From Amycolatopsis dendrobii (GTDB lineage: Bacteria; Actinomycetota; Actinomycetes; Mycobacteriales; Pseudonocardiaceae): 64,000 bases of DNA. The DNA is taken from the NCBI RefSeq assembly GCF_014145675.1, contig NZ_JACGZW010000010.1, forward strand, positions 62,001 through 126,000, in the 5' to 3' direction. This document shows positions 45,430 through 53,352 of the stretch, piece by piece (the stretch's first letter is position 1; each line of letters begins with the position of its first letter). The notes beneath the pieces were generated by a model, which was not told the DNA's origin, searched no databases, and worked only from the letters and a program-made list of their open reading frames with translations. The translations under genes and the position numbers were made by a program.

Positions 45430-46572
45430 ATGGCGCCTTCGCGCGTCCTGATCCACGGTGCCGGCATCGCCGGTCCGGCTCTCGCGTATTGGCTGGCCCG
45501 GCACGGGTATCGGCCGACGGTCGTCGAGCAGGCCAAAGAGCTGCGGTCCGGCGGGAGCGCCGTCGTCGTCAAGCAGCCGGCGTTGACCGTCGCGAGGAGC
45601 ATGGGCATCCTCCCGCGGTTGCGCGAGGTCGCTACCGGGGCGAGCGCCCTTTCGCTGCTCGGTCCGGACGGGCGGCAGCTTCTCCGGGTCCCGACGGCTT
45701 CTCCGCAGTCGATCGAGGTAACCCGGGCTGACCTGTCCGCGGTGCTGCACCGGGCAGCGCGGGACGACGCGGAGTTCCTCTTCGCCGAAACGATCACCAG
45801 CCTCCGGCAGGACCGGTCGGGCGTCGCGGTCACCTTCCGCCGGTCGCCGCCGCGCCGTTTCGACCTGGTCGTCGGCACGGACGGCATCCATTCCCCGGTA
45901 CGCCGCATGGTTTTCGGCCCTGCGGAGCAGTTCACGACCAGCCTGGGCCTGTACAGCGCGACGGTGCCGGTGGAGCCCAGTGCCCTCGACGACCCGGAGA
46001 CGGCGGTGATGTTCACTGCGCCCGGCCGGATGCTCACCCTCCGTCCGTCCCAGGGAAAACCGCTCGCGATGTTCACCTTCCGCAGCGGGCGAGTGCCCGG
46101 CTACGACCGTCACGACATCGCGCTGCACAAGCGCATGGTGGCCGAGGCGTACGCGGGAATCGGCTGGCGAAGCCCCGAACTGGTCGAGGCGTACCAGAAG
46201 CACCCCACACCGTTCTTCGATCCGCTCGCCAACGTGCGGATGGACCAGTGGTGGCGCGGCCGCGTGGCGTTGCTCGGCGACGCGGCGTCCGCGGTAGCGC
46301 TGCTCGGCGACGGGTCGAGCATGGCGATGGCAGGCGCGCACACGCTGGCCGAAGCGCTCGCAGCGCATCCTGGCGATCATGCGCGAGCTTTTCAGGTCTA
46401 CGAGGCGAAACAACGGCGGCAGGTGGATCCGAGGCGTCGGCGTGTCAGCCTCGTCGCCACGCTGCTTGTTCCGCGAACTCGGTACGGGCTGGCGCTGCGC
46501 AATACCGTCGGCCGAGCTGTTGGCCTCGCCACTCGGAACACCTTGCCTGCCAAGGAGAACAGCCTGGTCTGA
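45430..46572 (+). CDS. FAD-dependent monooxygenase (aromatic-ring hydroxylase family)
   Basis: 380 aa. Group A flavin monooxygenase motifs: VLIHGAGIAGPALAYWLARH (FAD GxGxxG), LVVGTDGIHSPVRR (DG motif) and RVALLGDAASAV (GD motif). It should hydroxylate an aromatic or similar small molecule with NAD(P)H and O2; PHBH/TetX relatives are the closest type. It is divergently paired with the ArsR regulator. The substrate is unknown. Rifamycin-type and tetracycline-type inactivating enzymes belong to the same superfamily. Confidence 0.9.
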   Translation: MAPSRVLIHGAGIAGPALAYWLARHGYRPTVVEQAKELRSGGSAVVVKQPALTVARSMGILPRLREVATGASALSLLGPDGRQLLRVPTASPQSIEVTRADLSAVLHRAARDDAEFLFAETITSLRQDRSGVAVTFRRSPPRRFDLVVGTDGIHSPVRRMVFGPAEQFTTSLGLYSATVPVEPSALDDPETAVMFTAPGRMLTLRPSQGKPLAMFTFRSGRVPGYDRHDIALHKRMVAEAYAGIGWRSPELVEAYQKHPTPFFDPLANVRMDQWWRGRVALLGDAASAVALLGDGSSMAMAGAHTLAEALAAHPGDHARAFQVYEAKQRRQVDPRRRRVSLVATLLVPRTRYGLALRNTVGRAVGLATRNTLPAKENSLV

Positions 46573-46588
46573 GCGGCTGAGGCCGCTG

Positions 46589-47467
46589 TCAGCCGAGCCC
46601 TAGTTCCTCGCGCAGGCCTTCGAGTGCGATGACGTCGTCCTCGTTCCCGGTGTGCGGCGCGGAAAACCAGTCCGCGTACTCGCGCAGTTCGGAGAGCCGC
46701 CAGTCGAGGGCGAACAGTTCGGTCATTTCCGGGTCCAGGCCCGGGGTGCCGGGCAGGTCGGCGTAATCGCGTTCGCGCGGGGCGACGGCGAGGGTTTCCC
46801 AGTCGACCAGGCGCAGGCCGTCGGGCGTGACGACCTGGTTGTCGTTGTGGGGTTCGCCGTGGGTCGGGACCCAGGAGCCGCGCCGGGAGGCGGCTAGCGC
46901 GGCCAGCTCGAGGTAGCGGTCGTTCCAGCGTTTGATCGCGTCGCCGCGGGAAGCGAGGGCGGTGCGGGCATCTTCGGCCAGCGGGCCGGATGTCCATGGC
47001 ACGGCGGTGCGGGCGCGCAGCTCGTCGGCGAAGCCGGGGCCGGCCTGCGGTGCCCACTCGCGCAGTCCGGCGGGCGGCGGGGTGCGGTGCAGGGCGTCGA
47101 GCGCGGCGAGGATTGCCGGTTTGTCGACTTCGTCTTCCGCGGGGCTGCGGCCGTCCAGCATCGGGGTGACGCTGAGCGCGCCGACTCCGGTGCCGACGGT
47201 GAACCGGCCGGAACGTGTCGGCACCGGGGCGCAGACGAACGCCAGCCCGGCGGCGGCCAGTTCGGCGGTGCTCGCGTAAGTGCTTTCCAGCGACGCCGCG
47301 GTGTGCCGGGGTTCGAGCTGGTCCAGCGTGACGAACAGGGAGCCGGCGCGCCAGTGGTGCGCGCCGAAACCCCAAGGCAGGTAAGCGATCTCGGAGACGG
47401 GCTGCCAATGCTCGGCGAGTGCGCGGATGATGGTTTCGTCGGTGAGGAAAGAGGGGCGAGATCGCAC
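46589..47467 (-). CDS. APH-family phosphotransferase
   Basis: 292 aa kinase-like protein. The catalytic loop is PTHGEPHNDNQVVTPDG (Brenner HxxxN type) and the metal-binding region is LRLVDWETLAVAPRERD. The N-lobe LPWGFGAHHWRAG is spectinomycin/aminoglycoside-phosphotransferase-like. It may phosphorylate an aminoglycoside or a metabolite such as an amino alcohol; which cannot be told. GTG 47467 is the start. Confidence 0.85.
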   Translation of the reverse strand: MRSRPSFLTDETIIRALAEHWQPVSEIAYLPWGFGAHHWRAGSLFVTLDQLEPRHTAASLESTYASTAELAAAGLAFVCAPVPTRSGRFTVGTGVGALSVTPMLDGRSPAEDEVDKPAILAALDALHRTPPPAGLREWAPQAGPGFADELRARTAVPWTSGPLAEDARTALASRGDAIKRWNDRYLELAALAASRRGSWVPTHGEPHNDNQVVTPDGLRLVDWETLAVAPRERDYADLPGTPGLDPEMTELFALDWRLSELREYADWFSAPHTGNEDDVIALEGLREELGLG

Positions 47468-47512
47468 AAAACGGATACTAGGCAGAGCTTCGTGGCGGGA
47501 GCAACGGAGTTT

Positions 47513-48175
47513 CTAGAACAGCTCGGTCCGGTAGTTTTCCTCGACCACGTCGTAGAGGCCGCCGTTGACGAGATCGCCGAGGCTGTTGTTGATTTTCTGC
47601 GCCTGTTCGGCGATGGAGAGCGTGTAGAAATCGCCGCCGAGGGTCGCCGCTTCGGCGAGCCCGCGCGTGTCGCCCTCCCACAGTTTCGCCCGGATGACGG
47701 CTTTTCCGCATTGCCCGAACACTTCGCGCACCCGGACGACCGTCGCGAGCACCGCGGGTTTGCTGTCCGCACTGAGCATGCCCAGCAGTTCCGGGTCGTC
47801 GGTGACGAAGGCGTCGCCGTTGACCCGGATCACCTCGCGCAGGCCGGGCACGAAGAAGACGAGCCCGATCGACGAAGTCGCGGTGACGTTTTCGAAGGTG
47901 TCGGCGAGTTTGTTGCCGGGCCGGTCGGGGATGGCGAGCGTCCACGGGTCGAGGATCCGCACCGAACCGGGCGGGTCGCCCTTCGGGCTGACGTCCATCA
48001 GGCCGTCCGCGCCGAAGGTGGCGGCGCAGAAGAACGGGCTGTGCGCGATGAACCGCATGGCGAACTCGCCGAGCCGCGGTTCCTTCTTCTCCGCGATGAA
48101 CTGGTCCGGGAACCCGATGATCTCCCGGATGCGCGCCATGGTGATCGGGGTGTAGGCGTCGGCCGCGGTGGTCAT
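47513..48175 (-). CDS. pyridoxamine-5'-phosphate-oxidase-like flavoprotein
   Basis: 220 aa. The split-barrel FMN-binding fold of the PPOX family is suggested by MRFIAHSPFFCAATFGADG, MDVSPKGDPPGSVRILDPWT, NVTATSSIGLVFFVPGL and VNGDAFVTDDP. Length and pattern match the MSMEG-type PPOX proteins that use FMN or F420. ATG 48175 has GGGAGAG upstream and lies 11 bp after the reductase gene, so they form an operon. Confidence 0.83.
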   Translation of the reverse strand: MTTAADAYTPITMARIREIIGFPDQFIAEKKEPRLGEFAMRFIAHSPFFCAATFGADGLMDVSPKGDPPGSVRILDPWTLAIPDRPGNKLADTFENVTATSSIGLVFFVPGLREVIRVNGDAFVTDDPELLGMLSADSKPAVLATVVRVREVFGQCGKAVIRAKLWEGDTRGLAEAATLGGDFYTLSIAEQAQKINNSLGDLVNGGLYDVVEENYRTELF

Positions 48176-48186
48176 GATCTCTCCCG

Positions 48187-49146
48187 TCACAGGTAGAGGA
48201 CGAGGCGTGGGGTGCGGGCGCGGGACACGCAGACGAACATCCGGTCGCCCGCCGCTTGTTCGCTCGCGGAAAGGATGCCGTCGCGGTGGTCGGGGACGCC
48301 GTCGAGCACCTTGGTCTCGCACGAGCCGCAGATTCCGGACCGGCATGAGGTCGCCGGGCGGATGCCGGCCTTTTCGAGTGCGCTCACGATGCTTTCGCCG
48401 GCGCCGACGGACACGGTCTTCTTCGAGGCCGCGCATTCGACTTCGATCGGCTTGTTCTCCGCGGGGGCGGCCTGCGGGGCTTTGAAGCGTTCCAAGCGCA
48501 GTGCTTCGGCGGGCCAGTTCTCCGCTGCGGTGTCCAAATCGGACAGCAGGGAAGCCGGGCCGCAGGCGTAGACCTTCGCGCCCGCTTCGACGGGCTTTTC
48601 CAATGCGGACAACGAAATCCGGCCGATGGTGTCCGACGGGTGGCAGTGCACGCGCTCGCCGTAGCCGCGGAGTTCGCCGAGGAACGGCATCGACGTGCTG
48701 GTGCGGCCGCCGAAGTACAGCTGCCAGTCGGCTCCCTGGGAGGCCGCGACGCGGACCATCGGAAGGATCGGGGTGATGCCGATGCCGCCCGCCACGAAGA
48801 CGTACGACTGGGCGGGGTGGAAACCGAAATTGTTCCGCGGGCCTTTGATCGCGAGACGCTGGCCGGGGCGGAGAAACGCGTGCACGTATTCCGAACCGCC
48901 GCGGCTCGCGCGTTCCCGGCGGACGCCGATCCGGTAGTACGAGCGTTCGCCGGGCGGACCGCAGAGCGAGTACTGCCGCTCGACGCCGTTCGGCAGCACG
49001 AGATCGATGTGCGCGCCGGGCTCCCAGCTCGGCAGCGGTTTCCCGGCGGTGGCCGCCAGGTCGAGCGAGACGACGCCGTCGGCTTCCCAGCGCAGCTGCC
49101 GGACGAAGACGTCCAGCTGCCCGGCGGTTCCGGCATTCGGGGGCAT
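48187..49146 (-). CDS. PDR/VanB-type oxidoreductase with C-terminal 2Fe-2S ferredoxin domain
   Basis: 319 aa. A flavin-binding barrel (ERQYSLCGPPGERSYYRIGV) leads to an NAD-binding domain (VFVAGGIGITPILPMVR, YACGPASLLSDL) and a plant-type ferredoxin domain with CRSGICGSC and a later Cys (MFVCVSR). This is the class IA reductase layout of phthalate dioxygenase reductase and VanB, which feed electrons to Rieske oxygenases. No oxygenase is adjacent; its partner may be elsewhere. Operon with the PPOX-like gene, divergent from a TetR gene. Confidence 0.92.
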   Translation of the reverse strand: MPPNAGTAGQLDVFVRQLRWEADGVVSLDLAATAGKPLPSWEPGAHIDLVLPNGVERQYSLCGPPGERSYYRIGVRRERASRGGSEYVHAFLRPGQRLAIKGPRNNFGFHPAQSYVFVAGGIGITPILPMVRVAASQGADWQLYFGGRTSTSMPFLGELRGYGERVHCHPSDTIGRISLSALEKPVEAGAKVYACGPASLLSDLDTAAENWPAEALRLERFKAPQAAPAENKPIEVECAASKKTVSVGAGESIVSALEKAGIRPATSCRSGICGSCETKVLDGVPDHRDGILSASEQAAGDRMFVCVSRARTPRLVLYL

Positions 49147-49162
49147 CGGCTTCCCTTCCTTT

Positions 49163-49213
49163 GTTAACGTTGTTACTTGCCGCCTCGGCGAGAGTATTGG
49201 TAACATCGTTAAC
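49163..49213. promoter_or_regulatory. TetR operator candidate (paired GTTAAC inverted repeats)
   Basis: GTTAACGTTGTTAC (49163-49176) and GTAACATCGTTAAC (49200-49213) form a large inverted repeat, 12 of 14 pairs matching, with a 23-bp spacer. The second arm abuts the TetR ATG and the first is 16 bp upstream of the reductase start. Confidence 0.7.
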
Positions 49214-49885
49214 ATGTCAACCGGCACGAAACGGGCGGGAATCGCGGCGACGCGCGCCGAGCGGGCGGTGGCCGAGGCGCTGGACCTGGTCGACGCGGGC
49301 GGGCTGGAGGCGCTCACCATGCGCCAGCTGGCCGACCGGATGGGGCTGCACCTGCCCGCGATCTACCGCCTGTTCGACGGCAAGGACGCGCTGATCGACG
49401 AGATGGCCGAGGCGATCCTCGCCGGCGCGGTCGCGAAGCTGCCCGCGGAGGACGGCGATTGGAAGGGCCGCGTGCGGAGCATGGCCGCCGGATTGCGCAC
49501 GGCGCTGCTCGCGCACCGGGACGGGGCGCGGATCGTCGGCGGGAACTACGCGGCGAAGCGCAGCAATCTGACCTTTGTGGACAGTCTGCTCGGGGGTCTG
49601 CTGGCGTCCGGGTTGCCGCGGAAGCGGGCGATCTGGGCGACGAGCGCGGTTTTTTGCTACGTGCTCGGCGAAACGCTCGAGGAGCAGGGCGCGACCGGGG
49701 ACGAGGTCGAGGTGCTGAAGGGCGTGCTGGGGGCGCGGAAGTACGTGCACCTGGAGGCGGGGCCGGTGGAGTCCATGCTCGATTTCGAGGAGCGGTTCCA
49801 GTTCGGGCTGGAGTTGCTGCTCGCCGGGATCGACGCTTGGGCTGGGCGGCCTCAGTCCAGAGCGCGGATTCCGTCCAGGAGGTAG
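49214..49885 (+). CDS. TetR family regulator
   Basis: 223 aa. The HTH is LEALTMRQLADRMGLHLPAI followed by YRLFDGKDALIDEMAE. The C-terminal ligand domain resembles TetR_C of the TetR class (MAAGLRTALLAHRDGARIVG). It is divergent from the PDR/PPOX operon with an inverted-repeat operator. The last 34 bp overlap the 3' end of the next, opposing TetR gene. Confidence 0.9.
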   Translation: MSTGTKRAGIAATRAERAVAEALDLVDAGGLEALTMRQLADRMGLHLPAIYRLFDGKDALIDEMAEAILAGAVAKLPAEDGDWKGRVRSMAAGLRTALLAHRDGARIVGGNYAAKRSNLTFVDSLLGGLLASGLPRKRAIWATSAVFCYVLGETLEEQGATGDEVEVLKGVLGARKYVHLEAGPVESMLDFEERFQFGLELLLAGIDAWAGRPQSRARIPSRR

Positions 49886-50424
49886 GCGGTGCGGCGGTCG
49901 TAGGCGTCCCGGGCGGGCAGTTCCCCGTGTTTGAGGGCGAGGGCGTTGTCGACGACGAGCGCATGGAGGTCGTCTGCCGTGAACTCGGGCCGCACCACGC
50001 CCGCGGTCCGCGCTGCCGCGACGAGTTCTTCGTTGGCTTCGCCGCCGACGCGGCAGATCTCCATGAGCTGCGGCGAATCCGGATAGATCTGCAGCAGGAC
50101 GTCGTTGACGGCGGGTTGGCGGTACTGGAGGTCGCGCAGCGCGGCGAGGTAGTACGCGACCTGCTCGCCGACGTCGTCGATGGTCCGCATGCGGTCGATG
50201 ACGGCGAACAGTTCCGTCGCGACGACCTCTTCGATCACGGCCTCGATGAGTCCGATCCGGCCGCCGAACCGGTTGAAGATCGTGGCCTTGCTGACCCCCG
50301 CCGCTCGCGCGACCTCCTCCAGCGGAACCGTCAGGCCGCGGCCCTGGAAGGCGCCGATCGCGGCGGAGCGGATCTGCTCGGAATTGCGCCTGGCGTCGGC
50401 GCGCAGCCGGGATTCCGGAGACAC
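49852..50424 (-). CDS. TetR family regulator, partner of the first NmrA-like gene
   Basis: 190 aa. HTH region VPLEEVARAAGVSKATIFNR followed by FGGRIGLIEAVIEE. GTG 50424 has AGGAG 6 bases upstream. Divergent from the NmrA-like gene at 50542, with two matching inverted repeats in the 117-bp gap, so repression of both genes by this protein is likely. Confidence 0.9.
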   Translation of the reverse strand: MSPESRLRADARRNSEQIRSAAIGAFQGRGLTVPLEEVARAAGVSKATIFNRFGGRIGLIEAVIEEVVATELFAVIDRMRTIDDVGEQVAYYLAALRDLQYRQPAVNDVLLQIYPDSPQLMEICRVGGEANEELVAAARTAGVVRPEFTADDLHALVVDNALALKHGELPARDAYDRRTAYLLDGIRALD

Positions 50425-50454
50425 CGTGCTCCTCTCGCCGTCGTCCCGCGACCT

Positions 50455-50521
50455 AAGTTGACTAGCTTGGTCAGCTTACCTAAAGTCGAGCGGAGGAGAA
50501 GTTGACCAGTGGGGTCAACTT
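50455..50521. promoter_or_regulatory. double TetR operator, AAGTTGACY-N5-GGTCARCTT
   Basis: Site 1 spans 50455-50477 (AAGTTGACT-N5-GGTCAGCTT). Site 2 spans 50499-50521 (AAGTTGACC-N5-GGTCAACTT, perfect). They are 44 bp apart, about four helical turns, between the divergent TetR and NmrA-like starts. Confidence 0.85.
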
Positions 50522-50541
50522 ATGACTCGGGCAGGGAAGAG

Positions 50542-51402
50542 ATGATCGTTGTCACCGGCGCGACCGGAGGGCTGGGCGGCGCCGTCGTCGAGCACCTCCT
50601 CCAGCGCCTGCCGGCCGGCCAGATCGGCGTCAGCGTCCGCGATACCGCCAAGGCGCGGCATTTCGCCGACCTCGGCGTGCGCGTGCGGCGCGGTTCCTAC
50701 GAGGATCCGGCCGCGCTGCGCGACTCCTTCGCCGGCGCCGAGCAGGTCCTGCTGATCTCCGGGAACGACCCGGCTGCCGACCTGGTCAGCCTGCACCGCA
50801 GCGCGATCGACGCGGCTGTCGCGGCCGGCGTCCGGCGGATCGTCTACACGAGCCAGCACGGCGCTGCTCCGGGCAACCCGTACCGGCCGTCGGATTTCCA
50901 TCTCGCCACCGAGGCGATTCTCGCCGGCTCCGGGGTTGCTTGGACCGCACTGCGCAACGGTGCTTACGGCTCGCTTGACCAGGTGCTCGGCCCGTGGCAG
51001 CGGACCGGCGAGATCGCGCAGCCGGAAGACGGGCCCGTTCCGTACACCGACCGTGCCGACATCGCCGAGGCCACTGCGGTCGTCCTGGCCGGCGCCCGGG
51101 CGGTCGACGGTCCCGTCGCGCTCGCCGCTCCGGCCGCGGTCGCTTTCGACGATCTTGCCGAGATCGCTTCGAGTCTCACGGGCCGGAGCGTCAAACGGCT
51201 TGTCGTCGATGACGAACAGTGGGTTGCCGACCAGGTCGCGACCGGCTGGCCGGAGCAGGCGGCCCGGCTGATGCTGAGCTGGTACCAGGCCGCCCGGGCC
51301 GGTTATTTCGCCGAATCCAGTACCTTGCTGGCCGAACTTCTCGGGCGCGAGCCGCGCACGGTCGCCGACCGGCTTGCCGCGGCGATCAGCGCTGTGGGCT
51401 GA
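50542..51402 (+). CDS. NAD(P)H-binding NmrA-like oxidoreductase
   Basis: 286 aa. The Rossmann start is MIVVTGATGGLGGAVVEHLL, followed by RDTAKARHFADLGVRVRRGS and QVLLISGNDP, features of atypical SDR NmrA/QOR2-type proteins. These act as quinone reductases or NADP-sensing proteins. ATG 50542 has GGGAAGAG upstream. The frame is open from 50509 but that part is operator sequence. It converges on the next TetR gene with 17 bp of overlap. Confidence 0.87.
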   Translation: MIVVTGATGGLGGAVVEHLLQRLPAGQIGVSVRDTAKARHFADLGVRVRRGSYEDPAALRDSFAGAEQVLLISGNDPAADLVSLHRSAIDAAVAAGVRRIVYTSQHGAAPGNPYRPSDFHLATEAILAGSGVAWTALRNGAYGSLDQVLGPWQRTGEIAQPEDGPVPYTDRADIAEATAVVLAGARAVDGPVALAAPAAVAFDDLAEIASSLTGRSVKRLVVDDEQWVADQVATGWPEQAARLMLSWYQAARAGYFAESSTLLAELLGREPRTVADRLAAAISAVG

Positions 51403-51946
51403 TTCCCGCCACCGCGATCCGGAACAGCCGACTGGCTTCGGCGGCTGGTTCCGGATGGCGTTCGGTCGTCAGGGTGACGCCGACGATCAACGCGATCAGG
51501 TCGCCGACCGTCACCTCCGGCGAAACGGCCCCGTCGCGAGCGGCTCGGGCCACTAGCGGCGCCGCGGATTCCTCCAGGGTTGTCGAGCAGGAGTTGCCGT
51601 GCGCCGGATCCGGCACGTCGTACGCCAGAGCCGCCGCGAGACCGCGCGCGGTTACGCAGTAGCTGACCACGTCGTCCAGCCATTCCAGGAGCGCGGCGCG
51701 GCTGTCGGCTTCGCCGGCTAGTTCCTGGGCGCGCGCGGCCAGCAGCGCGATCCGTTCCCGCGAAACGGCTTCGAGCAGGGCGTGCCGCGTGGGGAAGTGC
51801 CGTCGCACGGTCGCGGAGCCGACTCCGGCGGTGCGCGCGATCTGTTCCAGCGACGCGTTCGCGCCGTGCGCGGCGACCTCCGCCTCGGCCACTTCGAGGA
51901 TCCGTGCGTAGTTGCGTCGCGCGTCCGCGCGCTGCTGGCCGGGCAT
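51386..51946 (-). CDS. TetR family regulator, partner of the second NmrA-like gene
   Basis: 186 aa. HTH ASLEQIARTAGVGSATVRRH followed by FPTRHALLEAVSRERI. It is divergent from the second NmrA-like gene with a long inverted repeat in the 95-bp gap. ATG 51946 is used because the upstream frame would run through the operator. Confidence 0.9.
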   Translation of the reverse strand: MPGQQRADARRNYARILEVAEAEVAAHGANASLEQIARTAGVGSATVRRHFPTRHALLEAVSRERIALLAARAQELAGEADSRAALLEWLDDVVSYCVTARGLAAALAYDVPDPAHGNSCSTTLEESAAPLVARAARDGAVSPEVTVGDLIALIVGVTLTTERHPEPAAEASRLFRIAVAGISPQR

Positions 51947-51966
51947 GGCGTGACCTCCGGGTTTGC

Positions 51967-52023
51967 TAAGTGGCGGGCCCCGCCGTATCGTAGCGGACAC
52001 GAAACGGCGGGCCCCGCCACTTA
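51967..52023. promoter_or_regulatory. long inverted repeat operator
   Basis: Left arm 51967-51986 and right arm 52004-52023 match in 19 of 20 positions as reverse complements (TAAGTGGCGGG... and ...CCCGCCACTTA), with a 17-bp spacer. Each arm is itself nearly palindromic around GGGCCC. It lies between the divergent TetR and NmrA-like starts. Confidence 0.8.
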
Positions 52024-52041
52024 TCGTTCCCAGGGAGAATC

Positions 52042-52944
52042 ATGGATGAGGAAGCACCGGTACTGGTGGTCGGCGCGACGGGACGGCAGGGCGGCGCGAC
52101 GGCGCGCGAACTGCTGGCGGCAGGCGTTCCCGTCCGGGCGCTGGTCCGGGATCCGGCGTCGGACCGGGCGAAGGCGGTCGAGGCGGCGGGTGCCGAGCTC
52201 GTCGCCGGGGATTTGCTGGAGAAGAACGGGCTGGCTCGGGCGGTGAAGGGCGCGCGGGCGGTGTTCAGCGTGCAGATGCCGGACATGAGCGGGCCGGAGC
52301 CGGATTTCGCCGGGGAGGTGACCCAGGCGGTGAACCTCATCGAGGCGGCGAAAGACGCGGGCGTGCCGCAGTTCGTGCATACCTCGGTGAGCGGGGCGGG
52401 GTCGCCGGAACTGGCCGAGGAGCGCTGGGCGTTCCTGGCTCCGTCGATGGAGGCCAAGGCGGCGATCCAGGATCGGCTCCGGGCGGCGGAATTCCCGCGG
52501 TGGACGTTGCTCAAGCCGGGGTTCTTCATGGAGAACTTCCTGCCGGCCACGCAGTACGTGTTCCCGCGCGGCATCGAGGGCGGGCTGGTGACGATCCTGC
52601 GTCCGGAAACCCGGCTGTCGCTGGCCGCGACGCGCGACATCGGCCGGGCGGCCGCGGCGGCGATCGCGGAGCCGGAGCGGTTCCACCGGGTCGAACTGGA
52701 ACTGGCGAGCGACTACCGGTCGATGGCGGAGATCGCGCCGATTCTGTCGCGCGTGCTGGGCGTGCCGTTGCCGGTGCCGGACATGACCGTCGAGGAGGCG
52801 CTTGCCGCGGGCATGCCGCCGATGGGCTTTTCGCACAAGATGCTGAACGAACTCGGACAACCGGCGCGGCCCGAGTTCGCGCGGGAGCTCGGGATTCCGC
52901 TGACCTCCTTCGAGGAATGGGCTGAGACGGCTATGCGGGCCTGA
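52042..52944 (+). CDS. NmrA-like NAD(P)-binding protein
   Basis: 300 aa. VLVVGATGRQGGATARELLA is the NmrA Rossmann motif, with ALVRDPASDRAKAVEAAGAE, VHTSVSGAGSPELAEERW and LLKPGFFMENFLPA. NmrA-like proteins bind NADP and act as redox sensors or reductases. It has the same arrangement with a divergent TetR as the gene at 50542, but the two proteins are only distantly similar. Confidence 0.88.
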   Translation: MDEEAPVLVVGATGRQGGATARELLAAGVPVRALVRDPASDRAKAVEAAGAELVAGDLLEKNGLARAVKGARAVFSVQMPDMSGPEPDFAGEVTQAVNLIEAAKDAGVPQFVHTSVSGAGSPELAEERWAFLAPSMEAKAAIQDRLRAAEFPRWTLLKPGFFMENFLPATQYVFPRGIEGGLVTILRPETRLSLAATRDIGRAAAAAIAEPERFHRVELELASDYRSMAEIAPILSRVLGVPLPVPDMTVEEALAAGMPPMGFSHKMLNELGQPARPEFARELGIPLTSFEEWAETAMRA

Positions 52945-53152
52945 AAGCTTGGTGCAGCAAGGTTTCCAGGTCGCGGCGGTGCACTGGACGAGGGCTGGCG
53001 CAGGGCTCGGCCAGCACCTCGTCGGCGACCGCGGCCAGGCCGGTTTCCTTGACGCCCGACGCGGCGAGGGTGGCCGGCGCGCCGGTGTTGGCGGCCCGGA
53101 ACTGCTCCAGGCCGGCGGTGTGCGGCACGGAGAACCGCGGGAGAGCCGCCAT
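52931..53152 (-). pseudogene. remnant of an iron-containing alcohol dehydrogenase / maleylacetate reductase (C terminus only)
   Basis: 73 codons encode VPHTAGLEQF, LAASGVKETGLAAVADEVLA and SPRPVHRRDLETLLHQAF, which read like the very end of group III iron alcohol dehydrogenases, ending in NPRP-T-x-E-D-x-x-x-L-L. The rest, including the NAD- and iron-binding parts, is missing. The upstream 53153-53352 shows no further coding similarity. It ends 14 bp into the opposing NmrA-like gene. Best read as a decayed gene. Confidence 0.6.
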
Positions 53153-53352
53153 CCGCGCACTGTCTTTCCGGTCCCTGACAAGCCGGGATCGTTGCTCCGT
53201 TCGTGCCAGCCGGTTGCTGCGGGCGCGCGCTGCCGGCAGTTCTGCCCTGGTGCGAAGCGGCCGACTTGCCGATTCCGCGTCGTCCAGGGGCGAGTGTTTG
53301 TTACCTTCTGGGCTCCGTAGCCGCGGCCGCCCGGCCAGTGAGGAGCACTTCG

